Assembly (NCBI RefSeq): GCF_018811945.1
Contig: NZ_JACRVU010000021.1
Span: 1-44,606 of the forward strand
Origin: Gluconobacter sp. P1C6_b
GTDB lineage: Bacteria; Pseudomonadota; Alphaproteobacteria; Acetobacterales; Acetobacteraceae
Direction: 5' to 3'
Length of the DNA stretch: 44,606 nt
A program made the position numbers and the translations under genes. Every line of letters starts with the position of its first letter. Position 1 is the first letter of the stretch. Below are positions 1 through 6,945 of this stretch, one piece after another. The notes beneath the pieces were generated by a model, which was not told the DNA's origin, did no database searches, and saw nothing but the letters and a program-made list of their open reading frames with translations.

Positions 1-549
1 TGTCGTAAATTGCGACCCCTGGTCAGTATTGAAAATGTCCGGGGCGCCATAGCGCATGAGGGCATCCTGTAGCGCCTCGATACAGAACTCCACGTCCATC
101 GTGTTCGACAGACGCCAGGACAGGACCTTGCGCGTGAACCAGTCCATGATCGCCACGAGATAGAGAAATCCCCGTTTCATGGGAATATATGTGATATCGG
201 AACACCAGACCTGGTCAGGCCGATTGATGACCAGATCCCGCAGCAGATAGGGATATTTCCGATGCTCCGGATGGGGCACGGTCGTGCGCGGCTTCTGGTA
301 GATCGCCCGCAGGCCCATGAGCCGCCGGACCCGCTTGCGGCCCACTTCATGTCCCAGGCGGCGCAGATGCCATGTCATCTGCCGTGAGCCATAATACGGC
401 GTTTCCAGGAACTGGCCGTCGATCAGCCGCATCAACGCCAGATTGGCCTCGCTCTGTGGCGCAGGCCGATAGTAGACGCCAGACCGGTTGAGATGCAGCA
501 GCGTGCATTGCCGCACGACCGAAAGCCGGGGACGCTGTGGGTCAATCAT
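1..549 (-). CDS. IS3-family transposase OrfB, 3' part missing (window edge)
   Basis: This is the DDE integrase subunit of an IS3-family transposase, normally joined to OrfA by programmed frameshifting. The 183 visible codons start at ATG 549 and reach the window edge in frame. They include the HTH_21-like part (YYGSRQMTWHLRRLGH), the first catalytic Asp in VWCSDITYIPM and the second in IFNTDQGSQFT. The third catalytic residue (Glu) lies beyond the edge. orfB overlaps the orfA stop by 4 nt, the usual geometry for a -1 frameshift. A matching OrfB C-terminus lies at the other end of the window (44419-44606). Confidence 0.85.
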   Translation of the reverse strand, partial: MIDPQRPRLSVVRQCTLLHLNRSGVYYRPAPQSEANLALMRLIDGQFLETPYYGSRQMTWHLRRLGHEVGRKRVRRLMGLRAIYQKPRTTVPHPEHRKYPYLLRDLVINRPDQVWCSDITYIPMKRGFLYLVAIMDWFTRKVLSWRLSNTMDVEFCIEALQDALMRYGAPDIFNTDQGSQFTT

Positions 550-857
550 CTGCCGCCTCTGATCACGCCCAACCGAACAGAGGCATCGCGTAAAAAATCC
601 CGTTCCACGAGAAGCTCGCCAATCTTCGCGTGCAGTTTCTCCACATCGGCAGGGCTGACCAGGGGCTCAGACACCGCCTTCCCCGAAAAGGTTGCCGCCA
701 TGCCCTCGACTGCCTGGCGCTTCCACTGGGCAATCATCGTCTGATGCACACCATGTTTCGAAGCCAGTTCCGCCAGCGTCAGCTCCCCACGGATCGCCTC
801 CAGCGCAACCCGTGACTTGAACTCCGCCGCATACCTCTTGCGCGTAACCTTGCCCAT
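546..857 (-). CDS. IS3-family transposase OrfA (helix-turn-helix subunit)
   Basis: A 103-residue OrfA that binds the element's ends. The N-terminal helix-turn-helix has the typical IS3 pattern: YAAEFKSRVALEAIRGE, then LAELASKHGVHQTMIAQWK. A leucine-zipper-like C-terminal helix follows (VEKLHAKIGELLVERDFLR) and serves in multimerisation. Length and layout are normal. The natural upstream promoter is separated from the element's end by the IS110-family insertion, so expression may be altered. Confidence 0.9.
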   Translation of the reverse strand: MGKVTRKRYAAEFKSRVALEAIRGELTLAELASKHGVHQTMIAQWKRQAVEGMAATFSGKAVSEPLVSPADVEKLHAKIGELLVERDFLRDASVRLGVIRGGR

Positions 858-960
858 AAAACCCGTCCTCTTTCAGGTCGGATTATAGACCCAATGACCG
901 TCATTCGCCTCGTTTTCCGAGGTCAGGGGGAGCGTAAGCTCACTTTGTCAGGAGAGGAGA

Positions 961-2070
961 ATGACAATGTCGACTGCGAAATTTATTGGCCTGGACGTTC
1001 ACAAGGAGACAATTGCCGTGGCGGTCGCCAATGACGGGCGATCGGGAGAGATCCGGTTCCACGGGACTATTCCCAACACGCCCGATGCCATACGGCGCCT
1101 GGTGGCACGCCTGGCAGCGCCCGATGTCACGCTCCACTTCTGCTATGAAGCAGGCGGCTGTGGATATGGTATCTATCGTCAGTTGACCGACCTGGGCGTG
1201 GAATGCAGCGTCATCGCCCCATCTGTAATACCGCGCAAGCCAGCCTACAGGGTGAAGACGGACAGGAGAGACGCCCAGATGCTGGCGCGCCTGCTGCGCT
1301 CGGGCGAACTGACAGCAATCTGGGTGCCGGACGAGGCGCACGAAGCCATCCGGGATCTGATCCGGGGACGTCGGCAGGCGAAACAGGATCTGGTTGCCAG
1401 CCGGCAAACAGTATTGAGCTTCCTGCTTCGCCATGGGCGCAAATTCACCGGGCGATCGAATTGGACCAAGGCGCATTGGCGCTGGCTCAGTGAGCAGGCC
1501 TTCGACGCACCGCATCAGCAATTCGTGTTCGGTGAAGGTATCCGACGGATTGAGGAGGCACAGCATCGCTGCGACAGGCTGGACTCCATGCTGGTGGAAG
1601 CACTGCCGCAATGGTCGCTGGCTCCTCTGGTTCAGGCGTTGCAGGCCCTCCGTGGTGTCGGGCTCGTGGTGGCCGCGACCTTGGTTGCCGAAATTGGCGA
1701 TCTCAGTCGCTTTGATACGCCCAAGCAACTGATGAGCTGGCTTGGCCTAGTTCCCTCGGAGGCGTCCAGCGGCGCCCGCACCCGCCGTGGTGCGATAACA
1801 AAGACGGGGAACCGGGAGGCACGGGCGATGCTGGTAGAGGCGGCATGGTCGTATCGCCTGCCGGCGCGCGAAGAGAGGCGATATCAAATGCGCGTCGAAG
1901 GCTTGCCGGAGGATATCAGGGCCATCGCGTGGAAAGCCCAGGTCCGTCTTTGTCAGCGCTACCGCTTGTTGGCATCGACCGGAAAGGCCCTGCCAAAAGT
2001 GATTACGGCGATCGCCCGCGAGCTGGTCGGGTTCATCTGGGATATCGGTCGACGTATACAGCCAATCTGA
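961..2070 (+). CDS. IS110-family transposase (DEDD recombinase, RNA-guided family)
   Basis: A 369-residue recombinase. The N-terminal RuvC-like DEDD domain starts with FIGLDVHKETIAVAV (first Asp). It continues through CYEAGGCGYGIYRQL (Glu) and VKTDRRDAQMLARLL (Asp pair). The C-terminal Transposase_20 domain has LRGVGLVVAATLVAEIG, WLGLVPSEASSG with the expected nucleophilic serine region, and GAITKTGNREAR. All key residues appear present, so it may be active. A strong purine-rich ribosome site (AGGAGAGGAGA, 950-960) abuts ATG 961, so ATG 967 is an equally good start. Confidence 0.93.
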   Translation: MTMSTAKFIGLDVHKETIAVAVANDGRSGEIRFHGTIPNTPDAIRRLVARLAAPDVTLHFCYEAGGCGYGIYRQLTDLGVECSVIAPSVIPRKPAYRVKTDRRDAQMLARLLRSGELTAIWVPDEAHEAIRDLIRGRRQAKQDLVASRQTVLSFLLRHGRKFTGRSNWTKAHWRWLSEQAFDAPHQQFVFGEGIRRIEEAQHRCDRLDSMLVEALPQWSLAPLVQALQALRGVGLVVAATLVAEIGDLSRFDTPKQLMSWLGLVPSEASSGARTRRGAITKTGNREARAMLVEAAWSYRLPAREERRYQMRVEGLPEDIRAIAWKAQVRLCQRYRLLASTGKALPKVITAIARELVGFIWDIGRRIQPI

Positions 2071-2350
2071 TAGGGAATTCCGCGCCCGATTATTGGACCT
2101 GACGGGCGTGCCGCGAAGACCAGGCAAGATGGGTAATCCTCGTTGTAAGCTGGGGCAGGTTTCGACCGACGCCCGTCTATAGAGAGAGGAAGGCCCACGA
2201 CGGAAATGGGAAATGCGGTAGCCAACCCGCGGATGAGAGCATGATCAATCGTCGTCGATCGGCTCGCGGCACACCCGTCAGGTCCACTATCAGTTTTTGG
2301 TCACACCAGACACCAGTCATGGTGTAGGCTTCTTGCAACTGCACTCCCCT
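2071..2350 (+). ncRNA. candidate bridge/seek RNA region of the IS110-family element
   Basis: These 280 nt follow the transposase inside the element and hold no convincing gene. IS110 and IS1111 elements are known to encode a structured guide RNA in their long non-coding end. For elements with a long right end, that RNA lies downstream of the transposase. I infer the location from this layout only and did not resolve its loops. Confidence 0.35.
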
Positions 2351-2376
2351 AATGACGGTCATGAGAGCTTATTGCC

Positions 2377-2401
2377 CTGTCCGAAAAATGGGGTCCACCT
2401 C
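2377..2401. repeat. IS3-family terminal inverted repeat
   Basis: These 25 nt begin CTGTCCGA and end CCACCTC. The reverse complement of 44360-44384 has the same two blocks, with the same length and spacing. Only the central ten bases differ. The pair therefore looks like the two ends of one IS type. Confidence 0.6.
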
Positions 2402-2513
2402 TGTCGATGCCAAAATCTCCGGTCGAAGTTTCTCGCCAAATTAGTTCAAGGTCGGCCAACTTGGCCTGAATGGCCGCGATGCCCTTTCGTTCAGTGGCAT
2501 AGTATCTCCGCAT
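2402..2513 (-). pseudogene. short unrecognised reading frame broken by the IS3 element
   Basis: Starting at ATG 2513, just after an in-frame stop, a helical frame beginning MRRYYATERKGIAAIQAKLA runs leftward into the IS3 terminal repeat. Beyond that point it continues only into IS sequence. It may be the start of a small coiled-coil protein truncated by the insertion, or chance. I do not recognise a family. The interval 2514-2712 shows no gene. Confidence 0.2.
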
Positions 2514-2712
2514 GATTCAGGTTTCCAATTTTTGCAGCTCTTATACGATTATCACCGCTTCGGGGAGTAAGTCATGCTGCGTCGTGCATGGATGTCGCAG
2601 AAGGGCTGAGAGCCGCTTCAAGCCGGGCAAGCGCTGCCCTAGAAAGTGATCTCAAGAGGGGGTGTTCAGCGTCCCCGCTGCCGACGTCAAAGCCCATCGC
2701 TAGACCATCAGT

Positions 2713-3867
2713 TCAGCCTCGAATGAACGGGCCGGCAAGGAGCTCGTCAAAGGACCACCTTTGTATCGGTTCCGATGGAATGCAGACGGAAAGATCGTGC
2801 TGCCACCTCCCAAGGCCCTTGACGCTGAGGTTTACGCGAATTGGTAACCAATTGTTCGTAGGCGTGTTAGCAAGAATTTGGATACCAAAGACGCGCTCGA
2901 CGCATAGAAGCGGAGTGTATTGCTGGTTGTCGGTGGGGTTGAAGTAGGGGATTGCTGCCAAGCGGATTATCTCAAGATTCAGGTAGCGATCAAGCCACGG
3001 TGAACCAGCAAGCAGGTTGTAATACTCGGCAAACCTCGTCCCAAAATCGCGGTGAAACGGGCTTTCGCCCATCTGATGCGATAGGCACGTCTTCACCTGC
3101 TGCGGCAAGGCGTCCACGCCGGACACCATGGCCCATTTGCCGTTGCTGGTCATCAGGTCATGGCTATCCGACAATGCCCACATCTTCGGAATGTCGGCAG
3201 CTGGAATCCGTTCGGCACTCGGGAAAACCAGACACCGAACCGTGTAGCAGCCAGTTGTCTCCCTGGTGACAGACGGCTTAGCCCTCAACGCGCGTCCGTC
3301 TCCAAGCTCATTCACAAGGACAAATCGATCTTTGACCGCGGTTTGTTCGTAACGATCGGCAAACGTGATCAAGTTATGAACATCGCCGTCAATGAAGCTC
3401 TGCAGATGGAAGCTCCATACTTCACCTTCAACGCCCAGAAATTTGCCAACGAATACGATGTCGGGTCCGATAGCGATAAGGTCGGCATTGGGCTGCCCAA
3501 CTGAGAGGACATTGCGCTGTCTTTCGGCGCACTTCCCCTCGTGCTCGGCTTTCATCTCGCGAAGCACTTCAGCTGTGTAGGTCGCCTCGTCCCGGTCGAT
3601 AAGGTCGGCGTGGGTTGCACACAACCAAATAGCATTGGAGATGTGAGTGCGCTCCTCGCGGGTCATTGACGCGAGATAGCGCCGCGCGCCTGGTCCAGGG
3701 GCGGCAGCATGAATGTGCGCTGCCTTACCGATCATGTTTACAGCCTCGGGCGATTCATCGCTTGGGCCTGATGTCGGCTGGGGGCAATCACGAAACGAAC
3801 AATGATGATTGGCGCGAAGCGCGACTGCATTCTTTGTGCTACGGGAGAATTCGTCGCGGTTACTCAT
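2713..3867 (-). CDS. HNH endonuclease-domain protein with unrecognised C-terminal domain
   Basis: A 384-residue protein with an N-terminal treble-clef HNH nuclease. The motif runs: Cys pair in HHCSFRDC (about residues 21-28), AAHIHAA (about 50-56), an MTREER stretch, then NAIWLCATHADLID with the final His. The remaining 270 or so residues, including FHRDFGTRFAEYYNLL and LEIIRLAAIPYF, match no domain I can name. ATG 3867 is preferred over GTG 3870 because AAGGT lies at a better distance. It is a single gene facing left, with no partner visible. HNH proteins of this type are often restriction-like or toxin-like effectors, so a defence role is inferred only. Confidence 0.7.
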   Translation of the reverse strand: MSNRDEFSRSTKNAVALRANHHCSFRDCPQPTSGPSDESPEAVNMIGKAAHIHAAAPGPGARRYLASMTREERTHISNAIWLCATHADLIDRDEATYTAEVLREMKAEHEGKCAERQRNVLSVGQPNADLIAIGPDIVFVGKFLGVEGEVWSFHLQSFIDGDVHNLITFADRYEQTAVKDRFVLVNELGDGRALRAKPSVTRETTGCYTVRCLVFPSAERIPAADIPKMWALSDSHDLMTSNGKWAMVSGVDALPQQVKTCLSHQMGESPFHRDFGTRFAEYYNLLAGSPWLDRYLNLEIIRLAAIPYFNPTDNQQYTPLLCVERVFGIQILANTPTNNWLPIRVNLSVKGLGRWQHDLSVCIPSEPIQRWSFDELLAGPFIRG

Positions 3868-4203
3868 CACACCTTAATATCCGAACAGCGCGCTTGCTGC
3901 CAGCATTCCGAATGCCGCTTCCGCTTACATGCCCTCGTTAATCAAAGTCTGCTTGTTGTTGTGGTGCAGCTATCCCCGACAGTCTATTCTTGACCGGGTC
4001 TCGCCATAAGGCGAATGTCCGGTATCCGCATTCGCTGATCGTAAGCTGACTGGCAATAAGCCCTCCAAGTCAGCCGCGAGCCTCAGAATAGTTACAGACC
4101 TGCGTGAGTTGGAATGTCTCTCGCAAAGAGGGCCAGGGACGATCAGGCTGTCCTTCCGTGAGCAGACTTTGTCCTTGCATGAGCGTCCGTGGAACACGCC
4201 TTG

Positions 4204-4227
4204 AAAAGACCTTTGCGGGTCTTTTTT
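4204..4227 (+). terminator. Rho-independent terminator
   Basis: An 8-bp stem AAAAGACC / GGTCTTTT with a 6-nt loop, ending in a T run on the + strand. The flanking interval 3868-4589 holds no convincing gene. This hairpin and the inverted repeat just after it are its only clear structures. The gene it would terminate is not apparent; it may insulate the RHE_PE00001-like gene downstream. Confidence 0.6.
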
Positions 4228-4233
4228 GTGCCC

Positions 4234-4276
4234 CACCCCTATGTCCGATAATAAGAATTAACGGACATAGGGGGTG
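4234..4276. repeat. long inverted repeat with A/T-rich centre (possible recombinase or operator site)
   Basis: Arms CACCCCTATGTCCG (4234-4247) and CGGACATAGGGGGTG (4262-4276) are complementary over 14 positions, with one extra G in the second arm. They flank a 14-nt A/T-rich spacer. The core TGTCCG-N14-CGGACA resembles the outer bases of Tn3/gamma-delta-type resolvase subsites, but no resolvase gene is in the window. It could equally be a regulator's operator or an origin element. There is no T run on either side, so it is unlikely to be a terminator. Confidence 0.5.
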
Positions 4277-4512
4277 AAGAGGGGGCGATTTTTGGAAAAA
4301 AGACTGAGACTTACCTTTTGAGGATATTAGGGTAATTGAATGCTGTTGCTACGGGCCGCTTGGTGGTATTGAAGGCTCATAGGCGAGAGACGCAGCGCGC
4401 CTTCCGGCCTGTGAAATAACGGAAAAGTCTCTCAGACAAACAGTCATGACATCCTGTTCGGAGTGTGGCGCAAATCAGGCCCTGTGACTCATCCTTCCGG
4501 TCGAGGACTCAA

Positions 4513-4584
4513 ATGACGATTTCCCTTGAAGCGCTCAAAACGCAGGTCCATCTTGGAGACCATCCGAAAAGCGACGCCTCATAG
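4513..4584 (+). CDS. possible 23-residue leader peptide upstream of the RHE_PE00001-like gene
   Basis: ATG 4513 follows GAGG with a 6-nt spacer, a better ribosome site than that of the next gene. The frame ends at TAG 4584, 5 nt before ATG 4590. It may drive coupled translation of the downstream gene. It may also be the real start of that gene followed by a frameshift. The peptide begins MTISLEALK and has no known relatives I can name. Confidence 0.25.
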   Translation: MTISLEALKTQVHLGDHPKSDAS

Positions 4585-4589
4585 GATCA

Positions 4590-5681
4590 ATGGTTCCTCC
4601 GTTCGCCGAGAGGCTCACCCGTTTCAGTCTCGAACTGGGACGTCTGGATCAGGCGCTGAGACATGGCTCGGCTGTACCTGCCGTCCTGTTCCGGCAACGC
4701 CTGGTTGCGATTCAGCGCCATAGCGCTGTTGACGGCTGGCTGATCGATCCCTGGTATCTGGTTGCCGAACTGCATGGCCTCGTGCCGAAAGTGGTTGGCC
4801 AGGACGGCTATGAACGCGGTACCGCCGTGGATGCGGCATCCCATGCCTTTACGCTCTGGCGCTGGTACGCTCGCCCGGATGCTATGCAGGCGAGTGCCAT
4901 TACCGAAGCCGAAGCGTTCCTGAATGATCAGTCATCAGGGTGGGGATCGATCCTTGATGCGGGGATCGCTTTTCATCGCTGGTTACAGGCCGGTCACCCC
5001 CGTGCTCCCTTCTGCGCGGCGTTAAGCCGGTACTGGCACTCCCATGATATTCTCCGGGCGCCCTTGATCCTGACCGGCATAGAAGCACTCACCCCGGGAA
5101 CGCCTTGGGAGATCGAGCCCTGGCTGTGCTGGTGGCTCGATGCTCTTCTAGCCGAGGTCCGAGAAGCGCTCGATCTTCTGCGCCAGCTGGAGCGAGCCAG
5201 GACACAGGCGCTTGATAAGTGCGGCGCACAGCGTCGTCATTCCCGTGCGCCCCAAGCGGTCAATGTGCTGGCCATCCAGCCGCTCGTGTCTGCCTCTATG
5301 CTGGCGGATCGTCTGGGCATGTCGATGAAAAGCGCGCTGCAGCTTCTCAGTGCATTCCAGGACCGAGGCATTGTTGTGGAAGTCACGCACCGAACGGCTC
5401 ATCGCCTGTTTGGTCTGGCTGGCATGGGAGCGCTCCGAGACGTTGTGAAACCTCCATCACGCCCCATCCCCGGCCGCAAGCGCGGCCGGCCCCGTAAGGA
5501 TGATCCTTTCACGACGCAATCTATCCCGGAGGAAGAGATTACGCAGCTTCTTCCGCCAACGCGGTTGGACCCGGTTCAGTTCGACTATGAGGATCTGGCT
5601 GCAGCCATGAAACAGGCTGATGAAGCCATGTTGAGAAGCTCCCGGCTAATCGCCCGCCTCAAGGGACAGAGGGCCAGCTAG
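4590..5681 (+). CDS. RHE_PE00001-like plasmid protein (DUF1612 / HTH)
   Basis: A 363-residue protein of a family common on alphaproteobacterial plasmids, with no established biochemical role. The N-terminal half is helical and Trp-rich: LWRWYARPDAMQAS, then WLQAGHPRAPFCAALSRYW. A winged-helix-like segment lies around residues 225-290, with MLADRLGMSMKSALQLLS as its recognition region. It is followed by an AT-hook-like GRKRGRPRK (about 296-304). These suggest a DNA-binding role. The family assignment rests on overall resemblance. The gene converges on the SRAP gene with a 13-nt gap. Confidence 0.7.
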   Translation: MVPPFAERLTRFSLELGRLDQALRHGSAVPAVLFRQRLVAIQRHSAVDGWLIDPWYLVAELHGLVPKVVGQDGYERGTAVDAASHAFTLWRWYARPDAMQASAITEAEAFLNDQSSGWGSILDAGIAFHRWLQAGHPRAPFCAALSRYWHSHDILRAPLILTGIEALTPGTPWEIEPWLCWWLDALLAEVREALDLLRQLERARTQALDKCGAQRRHSRAPQAVNVLAIQPLVSASMLADRLGMSMKSALQLLSAFQDRGIVVEVTHRTAHRLFGLAGMGALRDVVKPPSRPIPGRKRGRPRKDDPFTTQSIPEEEITQLLPPTRLDPVQFDYEDLAAAMKQADEAMLRSSRLIARLKGQRAS

Positions 5682-5694
5682 ACCCCTCGTCTGC

Positions 5695-6321
5695 TCAAAG
5701 AACCTGAAGGGATGACTCTTGCAACGGTCTCTGGAGCTGCAGAGCGACCGGTGCGGGGGCCGTCAGCCAGGTTTCGATCTCCTCCTGGCGTTCCAGAATG
5801 ACGGGCATCGCTTTGGGATGATAAGGCGCGACCACAGCGTTGGCTTCCGTGGTCAGGAAGCCGAAAAGATCGACCGTGACCTCGCCTTCCTTGAGTTTGC
5901 GCACCGAGGTCCAGGACGTCCAGATCCCGGCAAAAAAGCGGAGAGGCTTCGTCTCATCGGCGGCAAACCACACTGGATGAAACGATCCGTCATCCTGACG
6001 CGCCTGTTCCGAGAAAGCCGTAAACGGTACCACGCAGCGATGAGGAACGCCCAGCCAGCGGCGCCAGTGCGGAGACGCCGTATTGCGGATGTTCGTCACC
6101 CCGCGGTCAACCTTGCGCCCTTTGAGGGCGAACGCCGGCGATGGCATGCCCCACCGGGCCAGAACCAGCTCCCGGCCGTCCTGTCCATTGCGCACAATCG
6201 GAGCCGCGTAATCCGGATAGATGTCGGGCATGGGCGGAAGATTGCCCGTATGGTCACTGAGAACCTGCGCAATGGCGCGGATCTCATCCTGCGAGGAGGT
6301 CTGGGCGTACAGATTACACAT
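5695..6321 (-). CDS. SRAP/HMCES-family abasic-site-crosslinking protein (YedK-like)
   Basis: SRAP proteins form a covalent thiazolidine link to abasic sites in single-stranded DNA through Cys2, protecting the strand. I set the start at ATG 6321 so that Met-Cys-Asn comes first, because the mature Cys2 is the catalytic residue. A longer reading to 6381 would bury it. The other active-site residues are visible: Asn77 and Arg79 in VTNIRNT, Glu105 in FTAFSEQ, and His168 in PYHPKAMPVIL. At 208 residues it is normal in length. It sits beside the mutasome operon, a recurrent SOS association. No LexA box was found in its own promoter region. Confidence 0.92.
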   Translation of the reverse strand: MCNLYAQTSSQDEIRAIAQVLSDHTGNLPPMPDIYPDYAAPIVRNGQDGRELVLARWGMPSPAFALKGRKVDRGVTNIRNTASPHWRRWLGVPHRCVVPFTAFSEQARQDDGSFHPVWFAADETKPLRFFAGIWTSWTSVRKLKEGEVTVDLFGFLTTEANAVVAPYHPKAMPVILERQEEIETWLTAPAPVALQLQRPLQESSLQVL

Positions 6322-6440
6322 GAGCACTCTTCTGTTCTGAGCTTCGGTGCCCGTCAAAAAAGATAGTGGGAAGAAAAACACCGACCACTACGCCCACGTT
6401 TCCTTCTCAGGAAAATAAAAAGCCTGTTTGTAATTGCGCG

Positions 6441-6537
6441 GTGGAATTGTGGGCAGAGCCGCTTCCTGTGGTCAGCTCGTCAGAGCTGTCCCCGGGAAGG
6501 GAGTGACCGCCGTGAAGGCGGCTGTCCACAACTCCAC
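6441..6537 (+). ncRNA. structured element, copy 1 (candidate non-coding RNA or ssDNA hairpin site)
   Basis: A closing stem pairs GTGGAATTGTGGGCAG (6441-6456) with CTGTCCACAACTCCAC (6522-6537) at 15 of 16 positions, counting one G-U pair. Inside it lie CTTCCTG pairing with CGGGAAG, a CAGCTC-GTCA-GAGCTG hairpin, and a CCGCC-GTGAA-GGCGG hairpin. Copy 2 at 12591-12683 keeps the same architecture with different stem bases. The element sits between the SRAP and imuA promoters. Whether it acts as RNA or as DNA is unknown. Confidence 0.6.
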
Positions 6538-6561
6538 GGCTACTGCCTTGCTTTCAGACCG

Positions 6562-6816
6562 ATGAGGGAGGGCCTTCACCTCCGCTTAAAAGTTCATTGC
6601 GCTCAAGAGGCGCTGAATCTGAGAGAAGAGAGGCCCGGCCTATTCGTGCTGGCGGTTGATCAGGAGAGGGAGGAAGCGCCTTATTTCAGTTTCCACCTTT
6701 TTTACAGAGGCGGTCCCGCACAGCGACTTCTTCCGCCTTTCCGGTTTCCCTGGAGCGCATGGCGAAAGGAACTGGAGAGACGCTTGAATGGAAATGCGCT
6801 GCAATTCACAATTTAG
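6562..6816 (+). CDS. doubtful small open frame, 84 codons
   Basis: An 84-codon frame between the structured element and imuA. It lacks a ribosome site and resembles no family I know. Its arginine- and proline-rich composition could be that of non-coding DNA. It is listed because the 6322-6945 interval otherwise holds only the structured element and the LexA box. I think it is more likely not a gene. Confidence 0.15.
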   Translation: MREGLHLRLKVHCAQEALNLREERPGLFVLAVDQEREEAPYFSFHLFYRGGPAQRLLPPFRFPWSAWRKELERRLNGNALQFTI

Positions 6817-6912
6817 GACCGGTAGGCTCGGCGGAGAGGTTCTACAAAGCCATGCTTGGGCCCTTCACCTGTCCGTAGAGCATCAAATTTAACTTGCGTC
6901 CCACGTTCGTTT

Positions 6913-6927
6913 GTTCTCTTTCTGTTC
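6913..6927 (+). promoter_or_regulatory. LexA (SOS) box of the alphaproteobacterial type
   Basis: A perfect GTTC-N7-GTTC direct repeat (GTTCTCTTTCTGTTC) lies 18 nt before the imuA start and just upstream of its AAGGAG ribosome site. This is the known alphaproteobacterial LexA operator. Its place predicts repression of imuA-imuB-dnaE2 by host LexA and induction by DNA damage. No lexA gene is in the window. Confidence 0.88.
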
Positions 6928-6945
6928 TCGTTAAGGAGAACAGCC

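Larger units (their letters stand above)
893..2362 (+). mobile_element. IS110-family (possibly IS1111-like) insertion sequence inside the IS3 element
   Basis: One transposase gene (961-2070) with about 65 nt upstream and about 280 nt of non-coding DNA downstream. The ends are placed only roughly. A short near-palindrome, AATGACCGTCATT at 893-905, recurs in inverted form as AATGACGGTCAT at 2351-2362. IS3-type sequence resumes after the second copy (IS3 terminal repeat at 2377-2401). A long non-coding right end with a short left end is the layout of the IS1111 group. IS110 elements make no conventional target duplications, so the boundaries remain approximate. Confidence 0.6.
1..2401 (-). mobile_element. 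IS3-family element, cut by the window start and interrupted by an IS110-family element
   Basis: The element holds an orfA (546-857) and the first 183 codons of an orfB (1-549), both leftward, in the usual IS3 arrangement. A 25-nt terminal inverted repeat candidate lies at 2377-2401. It matches the opposite end of an IS3-family element at 44360-44384, with identical outer CCACCTC and inner CTGTCCGA blocks. Between orfA and that repeat sits a complete IS110-family element, so the IS3 promoter region is split by about 1.45 kb. The exact outer boundary and any target duplication cannot be fixed here. Confidence 0.75.

Noticed and set aside
940-1728. 262-codon open frame opposite the IS110 transposase
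   Set aside because: Shadow of the transposase; no domain.
3970-4236. 88-codon frame on the minus strand before the terminator
   Set aside because: It reads through the terminator hairpin and has no recognisable domain.
5719-6366. 215-codon open frame on the plus strand
   Set aside because: Antisense to the SRAP gene, whose active-site residues are all present on the other strand.
6322-6400. Possible LexA box upstream of the SRAP gene
   Set aside because: A single GTTC is present near 6336, but no second GTTC lies at the required 7-nt spacing.
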